The notes below the pieces were generated by a model. The model was not told where the DNA came from and searched no databases. It saw only the letters and a list, made by a program, of their open reading frames with translations. Of a stretch of 64,000 nt of DNA, positions 12,014 to 22,916 are shown piece by piece. The stretch lies in contig JAPTJF010000174.1 of assembly GCA_029339195.1 (NCBI GenBank), forward strand, positions 51,860 to 115,859. The letters run 5' to 3'. Numbering within the stretch: the stretch's first letter is position 1; every line of letters begins with the position of its first letter. Source of the stretch: Micractinium sp. NFX-FRZ. Lineage: Eukaryota > Chlorophyta > Trebouxiophyceae > Chlorellales > Chlorellaceae. Position numbers and translations under genes: made by a program.

Positions 12014-12370
12014 GTGACGGCCGCCGCGTGTAGTGCCCACGTCGTGTGTTGACTGACCAGCACTGCTGAAGTGCATGGCAACAGCGCCTTTGTTACATCC
12101 ATGGCCTGCCCTGTCTCTGCCACTCATTCATTGCTGCACTGTGCCCAGAATGCGATGCAATTTCGCTGCACACAGCCAGTGACAGGCAGCGCACCAGCTG
12201 CAGGGATTGCTGCTCCTGGGGGCATGCACTGCGCTGCCTTACTTCTTATCAGAGAGGTCTGCCAGCTGGCTGTGTGTTACAAAGGCTGAGCCTGGGCATG
12301 CGCTGCCCGCCCTGCTCTTGCAGGTGTTGAGCTGGCTCCTGTGACCGCCGCTGCCGCTGTTCTGAGCCGG

Positions 12371-14748
12371 ATGGGGGAGGGTGCGGCGGTGCCAACCGGC
12401 CAGCAGCCCCCGGCAGCCGCAACCTGCCTCGACGCGGAGCGCCAGCGCGCCTTTGCCCTGCTGCAGCCCATCTGCTCGCTGCTCCTGCTGCAGCGGGCGG
12501 AGCCGCAGCGCATGGCGGAGCTGCTCAAAGGTGTGCAGGGAGGAAGGGGTTCGCCCTGGGTGGTGTGGGCCCGCCCCTTTGGCTGGCCCTGCTGCCATCC
12601 AGCCCAGTCCCACAATTCCTGATCGCATGCCCTGTTCTGCTGCTTCATTCATCCATTCCTACTCAATGCCCTTGCACCCCTGTGCTCACCTCGCGCCCGC
12701 TTGGCCACCCTCGCCTGCCCGCCTCCCGCCCCACCCCTGGTGCAGCCCTGGAGGCGGCGTTGGAAGAGGTGACCCCTGCAGGGCTGCAGCAGTGCATGGA
12801 CTACGTCCTCTTCCCTCTACTAATGATGCTCGACGCGGCAGTGGCCCTGCGACAGAACCGGGGCAGCAGCAGCAGCAGGCCGGGCATGTCACAGGCGGCA
12901 GAAGATGAGGGGGCACCCCCTGGCGAGGCGGGCGCGCTAATGGCGCTGCCGGCCATGTCAGCTGACCGTGCGGCGGAGGCGGCGCTGGGCTGCGTGCTGA
13001 GCCTGCTGCGGCGGTGCGCTTTGCAGGCGGGGGAGAGCCTGCTGGGCATGCTGCGCCGCCTGGCGAGCCTGCTGGAGCTGTCCGCGGATGCAGCTTCCGA
13101 GGAGATGCGGCTGCAGGTGTGAGAGGAGGTGGGCGTAGTTGTGGGTGGGCGAAGCATATCGATGGCAGCGCTAGCCGAAATGAGGTGTGAATGCGTGCGC
13201 AGGTGGGTGGGCAGGGGCCAGGCAGTGGTTGTGTCTGTGCAGCCGCCCTGCCTCTCCTACTACGCCTCGCATGTCCGTGGCGGCGCCACTTGAACAGCAA
13301 CGCTCCCCGTGTGCATCTCCCCTCCCCCTTGCCCGGTCGCCTTCTTAGTTAACTTGCTCAACAGCAGCACACCCCTGTTTGCCTCCTCCCCTGGTCCTTC
13401 CCCCCTCCACAGGCACTGTTGTGTGTGGGTGCGGCGGCTGCCGGAGCGCTGCAGCGGGAGGCGCCGCCGGCGGTGCGGGAGGCGCTTCTGGGGGAGGAGG
13501 CGGCTCCCCTGCTGGGCTACCTGTCATCGCTGCTGCTGCAGGTGTGCGTGGGCCGGCGCACCGGTTGATAACTTTTTGAGGGCAACTTTTTCTCTTCCAC
13601 GGGCCAAGGCTGCTGCTGCATGCCGAGAATGACACAGCTGACGTGGCTGGCAGCAGTGGGGGGGGGCCACCAAGCGTGATGGTGCCCCACCGGCCCCCGC
13701 TGCCTCCCCTCCCCTGTGCCCCTGGCTACCCACACCCCCACCCTGCTCCGCCGACATTACACAGCACAGCTCACTCGCCCCCTAAGGCGTCCAACCCACA
13801 CCCTTGCTCCACCTCCCGCAGATGGCGGAGACCGAGGCGCAGCGTGGCAGCAGCGGCAGCCGCGCCATCCGCGACGCCGCGCTGCACGCCCTGCTCCAGC
13901 TGCTATCCGCAGTGGCTGGCCCTCAGCAGGCAGCAGCAGCACCGGAAGCAGGCAACGCGCCCATTGCTGTGCCGCTTCCCTCAGAGGCAGCGGCGGCAGC
14001 AGAGGCCCTCGCTTTCTTCCTGCCTGGCTTGGCAGTGGGCCTCTGCAAGGCGCTGCTCCTGGCTGCTTCCAGCGGCGGCAGCGCAGGCGGTGGCCGGCCC
14101 CCCGCGGGCCCTGCCACCAGCAGTGCGGCGGCCGTGTCTGCTGTGCGCGCTCTGGTCGTGCTGCTGGTGGCATGCCTGGGTGATGCAGCGGTTGAGGCGG
14201 CACTGCATGGGGAGAGTCCAGGGGGTGGCAGCAGCCAGGCAGCGGGCGGCAGCGGCAGCAGCAGCAGCAGTGCATGGGGGCATCGGCAGGCAGGGGCAGA
14301 TGCTGACATGGAGGACGCTGATGTGGCAGCGCCGCCAGCTGGCAGCAGCGACAACCTGGCGCAAGCGCTGCAGCAGCTGCAGGCGCTGTCTCAGCGGGCC
14401 AGGAGCGGCAGCAGCGGCGGGAGCGCGGCGCCCCCATCGCCCGCCCTGCAGCAGCAGCAGCAGCCACGGGCGCCGCTGCAGCCGGGGCAGCCAGGCGGGC
14501 AGCTGCGCCTTGATCGCAGCGCAGCCTGGGTGCAGGACAGCGCCGAGCGTCTGCACCAGCTGCTGTCCACGGCCCTGCCGCCCCTGCTGGCGCACCAGCG
14601 GCCGGCGGTGCGGGAGGCCTTGGTGCAAGGTGGGCTGCATTACCGACTTGCTGTGCTGTTGAGGGGGTGGGGGGGGGACGGCTTGTTCCCTGCAGCAGCG
14701 CTGCACTTGGGCGCCTTGCCCTGCCCTGCCTTGCCCCACCTTGCATGT

Positions 14749-14779
<31 letters not shown>

Positions 14780-15668
14780 CACGGCCTGCCTGCCTGCCTG
14801 CCTCCCCCGCCCGCTTCATTCACAGCCCCCCTGCCTGCCTGCCTCTTTCTGGTACGCTGCAGGCTGCTGCCAGCTGCTGGACGGCTGCAGCATGGCGCTC
14901 CAGCCTTACACCCAGGAGGCGCTCCTGCAGCTGCTGCTGTCAGCGGCACAAGATGAGTGGCAACAGGTGTGCACCCCCGCACGCGCCTGGCTGCAGAAGC
15001 ACGCGGCCGCGGCGGCGGCAGCAGCGGCGGCCGCCGCAGCAGCTGGTGGCGCAGGCAGCACCAGCAGCAGCGCCGGCGCGTTTGCCGCTGCATCGGAGCG
15101 CCTGCTGCTGCAGCTGATGGAGGGGCTGCCTGGCGCGCTGCGCTCCGGCGACGCGGCGGGGCGGCGGCACGCGCAGCAGCTGAGCAGCGCCATTCAGGTG
15201 AAAGCTGGGGCTGGCGGCTGGAGATGGGGGGCCGGGCGAAGTGTAGGCTACCAGCGGGCCTGCCTCTTGAGGGCCCGTGCCCTCCTTTCGCCTCCACCCA
15301 CCCCCTGCCTGGGTGCCTGATCCGATATGCTCCGTGCCCCGTGCTGCTCTGCGCCCTGCCCCTGGTCCCTCCCTGCCTCCCAAGCCCCGCTCCCCTCCCC
15401 CGCTCCCCTCCCCCACCCTGCAGCTCTGTCCGCCCGCCTGGTTTGCCGCCAACGTTGTGCACCACTCGGTGCGCCTGCAGCAGCTGCTGGCGTCGTTCCT
15501 GGAGGCCTTTGCTTTCGACGCCTCTATTGCCGGCATGCTGCTGTACGCTGGGGCGGCCCCGGCAGGCGCCGCCACCGGCTATGCCAGCGCGAGCACCGGC
15601 ACCAACGGCAGTGCCACCAGCGTGCCCAGTCAGGCCGCTCAGGCAGCACAGACGCCCTCGCAGTCTGA

Positions 15669-15701
<33 letters not shown>

Positions 15702-18700
15702 TGGTGATGCTGCCGGGGAGGTGGCGCAGGTGGCGGCGCCTGGCAGCGGCGGTTCCGTGGTGCTGCTGCCGCGCATGCCGCTTGGGCTAGTGTTCATCAC
15801 CACTGCCGCCACGTATGAAGCAGTGGCGTCGGCGCTGCGTGCAACAGCAGCGCTGGCAGCGGCGGCCGACGCCCAGCCCGGCAGCAGCGGCACGGCGCTG
15901 CGCTGCCTCGTGGACGGCTGCCTGTCGCGCCTGCAGCAGCTGACTGAAGCCAGCGCGGCAGGCAGCAGCAGCAGCAGCAGCCGTGGACACAAGCGGAGCC
16001 GGCGGCACCAGCAGGCAGAGGCGGCAGGCGGCAACGAGGAGCAGGGAGAGGCGTCTGGTGCGGGCCAGGCGCCCTGGCAGCTGCAGGCGGCCTCGGTGGC
16101 TGCTGTGCTCGCTGAGCTGCTGCTGGGCGCTTCACCCGCCTGGAAGCCCAGCTGGCGCCTGCAGGCTGCCGACGGTGGCAGCGGCAGCAGCAGCAGCAGC
16201 GGCAGCAGCAGCAGCAGCAGAGAATTAGAGTCACTGGCAACGGCAGTGGTGCAGGAGTTGGTGCAGGAGGCCATCTGGTCTCTCCCAACTTCAGCGCCAC
16301 AGCCGGCAGCAGCGGCAGCTGCAGGCAGCGCTGCGCCCACGCCGCAGCTGCTTGACGCCGCCGCGCCCAGCAGCGACCCGCAGCAGCAGCGGCTGACGGC
16401 GCAGCAGCTGGGCTGCAACGCGCTGCTGCTCAAGGCAGCGCTCGAGTGCTGCGGCACGGCGGCGCGCGCGCTGGGCCCGCGGTTTGCGCAAAACGGGCGG
16501 CTGTTGCGGGCGGCGCTGCTCCCGCTGCTGGACAAGCTGGGTGCGTGGGCGGGCAGGGCTGGCTGGCTGGGTACCCTGGGAGGCACACCTACCTCGGCCT
16601 GCCTCGTGTCGCCCTGGGCGTGCTGTGCTTGGGTGTGCAGCCTGCATGATAACCTGCCGCCCCCATGCCCTCGCACGCCTGCCTGCCCGGTCCTCCGCCC
16701 GCCTTCTACTCTGTCCGCCTGCCCGTGCAGCCGGCAGCGCCGAGCTGATGAGCTCCGCTGCCCGCCTGGCTATTATGATCTGCACATGGTCCTCACTCAC
16801 GTAATGCTCACCCTCTACTACGCACCTCATCACTGCCCACCTGTGCACTGCCCACCTTCCTTCTGCCGCAGCCGACGGCGCGCAGCTGGTGAGCTCCGCG
16901 GCAGGCGCGGCGGTGGGCAGCGTGTGCTGGTGGTGCGGCTACGGCGGCAGCCTGCGCCGGCTGGTGGCCGGCAATGCAGACTACGTCGTGGACGGCATGT
17001 GTGCGCAGCTCAGACAGGTGTGTGCCTGTGGGTTGAGGGGTTGTGGTTGTATGTTTGTGGTGGGGGGGAGAAGAAGGCCCGGCGGGATGCTAGTGTGTAG
17101 ACGGCGTGTGTGCACACCTCAGACAGGTGTGTGTGTGTGTGTGTGTGTGTGGCGTGTTGGTAAGTGGCGGTGAACGGGGGTGAAGAGTAGGGGAGTGGGG
17201 CCTGCACGCATGGGAGCTGAGAACGGCATGAGGCATTGGGCAGGCCAGCATGTTGGCACCAGCCCGCCTGCACAGGCTGTCAGACTGGCCGCCTCGCTCT
17301 CTGAGTTGCCTCGCCCTGCCCATTTCTGGCCGTGCTCCGCCGCAGCTGGACGCCCACCCGCGCGCCCCGCAGCTGTTCACGGCGCTGCTGCAGCAGGCAG
17401 GCGTGGCGCCAGAGCTGCTGCCGCTGCTGGCCGAGCCCGCGCGCAGCGCAGTGCAGGTGACTGTGACAGCAACAGTCTTGTCTTGACATTTGCCAGCAGC
17501 ATGCCGGCTGCACTCCTCTGCTGTTCTATGCCGCTGTGCCCCAATGCTGAGCTCCATTGCCCCACCAAACTCTGTGCACCCCGGGCAGACGAGTGCGGCC
17601 AAGCGCCAGCCGGCCTGCCTCTGTGCATACATGCCGATTTCGACCCCACCCCTGTCACATGCATGTGCAGGGCCTGGGCATTCTTGCCCGCCGGCAGCAG
17701 CCTCAGCATGTGCTGGCCTTCCTGCAGACCCTGGCTCCCGTGGCAGCAGCCTCGGGTGCGGTGGCACAACAGGTGCTGGCAGAGATGCGGCAGGCAGCGG
17801 ATGATGTGCAGGGGCGGTGGGAGCAGCGGCAGCGGGAGGTGGAGGAGGCGGAGGCGGCGGCGGCAGCGGCGGCGGGTGGCAGCGAGGAGGCGGCCAGTCG
17901 CGAGGAGGTCCGACGCTTCTTCCAGCGGCGGCAGCGCCAGCGGCAGCGGGAGGCGGCGGGAGTTGAGGAGGCAGAGGGGGAGGGGGAGGGTCACCTTGAG
18001 GAGGAGATGGAGCAAGATGGTGAGCCATGTCCCGTGCTGGGCACTTTGTTTACTCCGTTGTGACACACCATTTCAGCACAAACCTGCTTATCAAGCAGCT
18101 GGGCGGGGGCGGGGTCTGGTGCTGCCCTGCCCCCTGCCCTGCCTCGCAGCGGGTTCGCGCACCGCAAGCTGCCACACCACAAGCAGGCCCTGGCTAGCCT
18201 GCTTTGGGAGGGGCCAATCTGCTCCGCGCACGTCAAGTTGGCCAGCCTGTGCTGCAGAGCAACACCAGCAGCAGGCATCCTCACTCCAGGTGCTGCCTTG
18301 CTGCACAATGCTCTCACCGCCCCGCCCGCCTCCCTGCAGATGAGGAGGAGCGCAAAGTGGTGTTAAGTGCCGCTGAGCGGGAGCACGTGGCGCTGCTGCG
18401 CCGCCACGCCCACGCTGCTGCCAGCCTGGCGCAGGCGGTGGCAGACGCTGTGTCTCCCCTGGCCATGTCGCAGTCGCTGCAGGTGCTTCCAGTTTTGTGC
18501 TTCTCGCTGCCTGTGCTGCCCCTGCGGCTTGTGCTGCCTGTGCTGCGCCGGCTTGTGCTGTGCCAGATCGGCTGCTCCCATCCCTCTTACCTGTCCCACC
18601 TGCCAGCCCGCCTGCCTGCCACCACATGTCCTGCCTGCCTGCCTGCCACTGACTGCCTGCCAGCCCGCCTGCCAACGCATCCCTGCAGGTCGCGGTGCAA

Positions 18701-21260
18701 TCATTTGGCGTGTGCTTGGCTGCGCTACGTGCGCTGGGCGCCGCCACCCAGGCAGTGGAGTTGGATGTCGACAAGGCAAGTTTGTTTGTTGGGCGCACTT
18801 GAGAGGGAGCCCTCTGCTTCTGATGCTGACAAGGCAGCCGAGTGGCTGCTTGACCGGTTGTTATGCTGGTCATGTCGGGCGGCGGGCTGGTGCTGGCAGC
18901 CCTGGCAGCATGCTCAAATCCACGGTCTCCTCACCCACCCGCCCTCACCCATCCCACCCGCCGCAGATCCAGCAGCTGTCCCGGCGGCGCACGGACCTGG
19001 CAGGACCCGACCCCGACACCCCGCGCATGCTGCCCAGCGTGCACCTGGCGTGGGCGCCCCTCATGGGCTCGCTCAAGGTGCGTGCAGTCACGCCCCGGGC
19101 AGGTTGCTGAGGCATGCTTGTGTCCCTGCATGCGCATGCGGAGTTGGCTGCCGGGTAGGTGCCAGGAAGGTTTCCTGGCCCAGCCCTGGGAGCGCTGCCG
19201 TGCTGTGTTTCCCAGCGCGACTGGGTGTGCTGGCGGCAGCCCGCATGCAGTGCTATTTCCCGCTGGGTTGGGCCCTTCCATGCCACGGTGGGGCCCTCCT
19301 GCTGTAAGAGGCAGGCAAGGCCCCCTCCTCTTTTTGCATCACCATGCCACTGTGTCTAATCAGTAAACACCTGTCGCACCCAGCAGGGCTGGCATGTGTG
19401 AGGCCTGCCTCTCCCAGTTGACCCCCCCACCCTCGCCCTGCTGCGGAAAGCAAGCCAGCCAGTTCGCAAGAGGGGTGAATGCATTCCACTGCACCCAATA
19501 TGGTTTCCTTGCCCTCCCCCCTGCAGGACTGGCGTGTGTCGGTGATTGAGGCGTCGCTCCAGTTCCTGGCCGACTGCACCTGCCTGGCGGGTGCGTGGGC
19601 AGCGGGTCCATTGTGCAGCAGCAGCAGCAGCCGCAGCAGCCGCAGCAGCGCACGGCGGTGGCGGCAGGGCAGACGCGTGGTGTCTGCATGCAGTGCCGCC
19701 GCTCCGAGGGCGTTGCACGGTCCTGTGTGCTGTGCCCTGCTGTGGGGTGGGGTGTGCAGTGGTACTGCGCTTTCATCTGGCCCCATCAAAACCCCGCAAC
19801 TACCACCTCCCTGCACGCCTGCAGGCTCCTTCCTGCGCAAGCGTTTCTCCCAGGAGGCGCTGCCCCAGCTGCAGCGCCTGCTGAGCGAGGGGCCCGCCCG
19901 CCGAAACATCATCGCGCCAGGTGACTGCCGCCGCCGCTGCTGCTGCTGCCGTTGCTGCTTGTGCTGTTGCTGTTGTGGCTTCTGCTGTGGGTTCTGAAGC
20001 TGCTGCTGGCGCGGAGGTTGGTGCTGCTGCTGTTGCCACCGCCGGGCCTGTTGCTGCAGCGATGTTGTTAGTGCTGCTGCTGCCACCACTGCTCCTGCTG
20101 CTGCGGCTTGCCTTGCACTACTGCTGCCCCCCCCCTGGCGGCCACTGCCTGGCAGCTTCTCTGTGTTCACAGGCTGACAGGGCCCCCCTTTGCACCCATA
20201 CCTCTGCCCCTGCCCCTGCTGGCATGCAGGCCAGGATGACACGACCTCGCCAGCGGCTGTGCAGCGCGTGCAGCTGGCAGTGCTGAGGTGCGGGGCGTCG
20301 TTTCATTCGTGCCCCACCCGCGGACCCCCCTCTTTTCCAGGCCGCCAGCTCAGCCTGTCCAGCCGTGCTCGTGCAGTCCCATGCTGAGGTATTCCGCCCT
20401 CAACATCAGTCAAGCTTGCTTCTAACATCATTCAAGCTTGCCTGGAAGCTGAACTCATTCCTTTACATTCCTTTACGCCTGTGCAGGTGCTTGCACCAGG
20501 TCGCCAGCTGCAACGAGCGCCTGGCTATTGCTGGCGTCAGCAGCAGCGCCAGCCAGGCCCTGCTGCCGTCGGTGCACACGTTGCTGGCGGTAGTTGGCGA
20601 CATGATGGGGAGCCGGCAGGCGGCGGCGGTGCGCGAGCAGGCCACACAGGTGGGAGCCTTCTTCCCTTGTCAGTTATGAGGTTACCTGAGGCAGGGAGTT
20701 AGGCGCTGGTTCGCTGTCGTGCATTGAGTGGGCCTGTTGGTGTGCACTTGGGGGAGCAGAAGCGCCTGCACCACCGGCTCTTGTCCTGCTTGCTCTGGCT
20801 CCTCACTCAATCTTGGGGTTGCTAACTGCTCTTTTCCTCACGCTGCCTGCAGACATATGTTGCTCTGGCTCAGGTGGATCCCGATGCTGCCTGGTGCCAA
20901 CTCAGTGCAGCACTCCAGGCCGCTAGCGGCGGCACTTTGCCTGCGGCTGCCGCGACGGGCAGCGAGAGCGAGACGCTCCGAGTGCCTGCAGGCTTGCAGC
21001 TCAAGGGCAGCGGTGTCGCGCTGGCTTTCCCGCCGCTGCAGCGCATCGCCCCACCGCTGCCGGCAGCAGCGAAGGCAGTGCCTGAGCCCTGGCTCCCGGC
21101 ACCGGCATTGAGAAGAAGAGAAGCGGGTGTGGAGGGGCTGACGGTGCCGCCTGGGCTGCGTGAGTGCGGCAGCGCCAAGCTGGCGGCCATGCTACGCCAG
21201 GTGGAGCAGCTGCCGCCACAGTGGCACCATGCAGTGGAGGCACTGCTGCAGCACCCCTGA
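12371..21260 (+). CDS. TTI1: TELO2-interacting protein 1 homologue (TTI1), HEAT-repeat scaffold of the TTT complex
   Basis: TTI1 joins TEL2 and TTI2 in the TTT co-chaperone, which with HSP90-R2TP stabilises PIK-related kinases (TOR, ATM, ATR) in the cytoplasm. Seventeen exons: 12371-12530, 12746-13116, 13413-13541, 13822-14629, 14863-15197, 15424-16540, 16872-17017, 17346-17456, 17671-18019, 18340-18482, 18689-18775, 18967-19077, 19527-19590, 19825-19920, 20230-20287, 20487-20649, 20853-21260; 1,551 residues, every junction in phase. Family marks: N-terminal RAFALLQPICSLLLLQ, LQQCMDYVLFPLLMMLDAAV, the hallmark NADYVVDG at residues 1008-1015, and SFLRKRFSQEALPQLQRLL. Human TTI1 is about 1,090 residues; the excess is Ala/Ser/Gln-rich insertions, largest in exons 4 and 6. 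Intron 11 has a GC donor (AAG|gcaagt at 18776). The acceptor at 12323 lies upstream of this ATG in open frame, so the true start may be in the preceding block. Confidence 0.9.
14749..14803. repeat. (CCTG)n tetranucleotide tract in TTI1 intron 4
   Basis: Roughly twelve CCTG units interrupted once by ACGG, followed by more CCTG units at about 14828-14842, in the polypyrimidine part of the intron before the acceptor at 14862. Confidence 0.8.
17127..17152. repeat. (GT)n dinucleotide tract in TTI1 intron 7
   Basis: About twelve GT units. They follow directly on a degenerate copy of the exon 7 donor region (17100-17126), suggesting expansion from the duplicated GT donor. Confidence 0.75.
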
Positions 21261-21591
21261 CTGGCTGATCCGAACGTACGTGTTAAGCATGCTTATGTTG
21301 ACTGTGCACACTTCCCAACTTAAAGCTCGAAAGGTATCAAGTGTATTAAGTTGACCCGCCCTCCCCCCGGACCTTGACGTGCTGAAACCCCATGGATTTC
21401 AGGGTCATGCGATTGCAATTTGGACATGGATTGTAGATGGGTCACTGAGGCGAATAAATTCGCATTTGTAGATCAGGTCACCACTGCCCCCGACATCGAT
21501 GTTTTGAAGAATACACGCAGGAGAGGGTCTATCTGCATTGCCTGCTGTGTTGCAGCTGTTGTTCCCACGCCAAAACAAAACCGAAACTATT
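21261..21591. other. TTI1 3' flank
   Basis: No coding signal. No TGTAA was seen after the TTI1 stop; an AATAAA sits in the centre of a perfect short inverted repeat (GCGAAT-AA-ATTCGC) at about 21450-21463 and might serve as the 3'-end signal. A T4 run on the minus strand (21577-21580) is the likely Pol III stop of the tRNA. Confidence 0.4.
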
Positions 21592-21664
21592 CGCCCACCG
21601 TCGGGCTCGAACCGACGACCACAAGGTTAAGAGCCTTGCGCTCTACCGACTGAGCTAGACGGGC
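21592..21664 (-). tRNA. tRNA-Lys (anticodon CTT)
   Basis: Seventy-three bases on the minus strand fold as a standard cloverleaf: acceptor GCCCGTC pairs with GGTGGGC (with G-T pairs), D-arm GCTC-AGTCGGTA-GAGC, anticodon stem CAAGG/CCTTG with loop CTCTTAA (anticodon CTT, reading AAG), and T-arm GTCGG-TTCGAGC-CCGAC. No intron and no encoded CCA. The A-box-like and B-box sequences (GGTTCGAGC) are intact, and a T4 terminator follows 11 bases downstream. Confidence 0.97.
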
Positions 21665-22916
21665 AGTGGTGTCGACTGCCAATTACGCAAGCATTATGTA
21701 CGTGCATTTGCCCTTCGTTGCCCCCGCCAGCCGCGGTTTTTTTACACTTTTGGGACTTCTATTCCTTGTTTCTATGTACCTTCGGTACGTGTGCAAGCAA
21801 ACCGCAGTCCATGCAAAACCCCAAAGCAAAGCAAGCAGGCGTTCCGGGCCTGTGTGCAGTCTAAGCCGGTCCTGTGCTGGGATGCCGGCGCCGAGCGCTG
21901 GCACCTGCACCGCCTATCTTGACTTGTGCTTTGCTTGTTAGTGCTTGTCTGCTATTTCCCCGGGTGGGTCTGCGGCTCTCAGCCGCCCTGGGCGGTCTCT
22001 TCTTTGCCCCTCGCTGCATGCATGACGCCCCTTGTGGCTTTAGCTCACGGCAGTGGGGAGCGGGGTCACGCCCGGTGTTTGGGTCCCCCGTCTCCCTGTT
22101 GAGCATGCCTTGGGTAAGCTGCTGTGATATCGTCCTGCGATGCTTCCGTGAGCAGCAAGGCAATCAACTGCCACGGCTAGCTGGTTTGCAGCGCGAGCGG
22201 CTGCAACGTTTTTCTGCTTTTGAGGTGGCAGGCAGCAACGGGCGGTGGGGCCTGCACAGCAACAAGGTGGCATGCCTGCATATACGGCAGTGGAGCTGAC
22301 TTGAGGAAATCAGCACAAGGAGGCGTTGCTGCCCGCATTCACTGCCACATGCCCTGACTTTCCAGAAAACCGGGCATGAGTTGTTGATGGGACATGCTTG
22401 GTGTACAATTGTGACAATGGAAGCTGCGCAGTGATCTGGTGGTGCACCGTGGGTAGTGGGGGTGGTCTGCAGTATGAGATCGGCACCGTTGTGCTGCCGC
22501 TGCCTGCTGCCCTGCTGCGCTGGTGGGCGTACAAAGAGAGATGTCATGGTGCATGCGTTTGTGTTGTCCTCAAAGCACGGGGGTATTACGAGCTTGAAGC
22601 AACAGATACCATACAAAGAATCCATTTTCTGGCCCTATACACAATAGCAGGACACCACTTCCATGTGCCACATGCTCGCGTTCCATGAGCACCTCCTGCC
22701 GCAGCTGACGTTGCCTCTCGGGCCGCCACATCAGCAGTGCGTCCACCTGCATAGCGCAGCCTTCCGGGCGTCCGAAGCACGTTTGACGCGACATCCTGCG
22801 TCCCATTTTCACGGGGGCAGGAGGTTCCGACCGCATGCAGCTTCATTGACGAGCGAGCATTCCCGCTGCGAGGAGCAGGCGGCGAGGCGGCATATGCAAT
22901 AATAGGCCGGCTATAA
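21665..22916. other. Intergenic region upstream of midasin
   Basis: About 1.25 kb, less GC-rich than its surroundings, without a convincing gene. The open frames here have no recognisable homology and no splice-supported extension. It should contain the midasin promoter. TATAAAT at 22912-22918 overlaps the midasin ATG and therefore cannot be its TATA box in the usual position. Confidence 0.5.

Noticed and set aside
12001..12033. TAG at about 12031-12033 as a certain gene end
   Set aside because: It follows a good donor in phase with TTI1, so a stop here is only one of two possibilities; kept as an alternative.
9905..15465. Long minus-strand open frames (for example 9905-10951, 13757-14782 and 13981-15465)
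   Set aside because: They mirror exons of the plus-strand TMEM234, TTI1 and upstream block. High GC and GCN/CAG repeats keep antisense frames open; the translations are Arg/Pro/Cys-rich with no domain.
21874..22299. 141-codon plus-strand frame between the tRNA and MDN1
   Set aside because: No homology, no splice context and unusual composition; not enough to call a gene.
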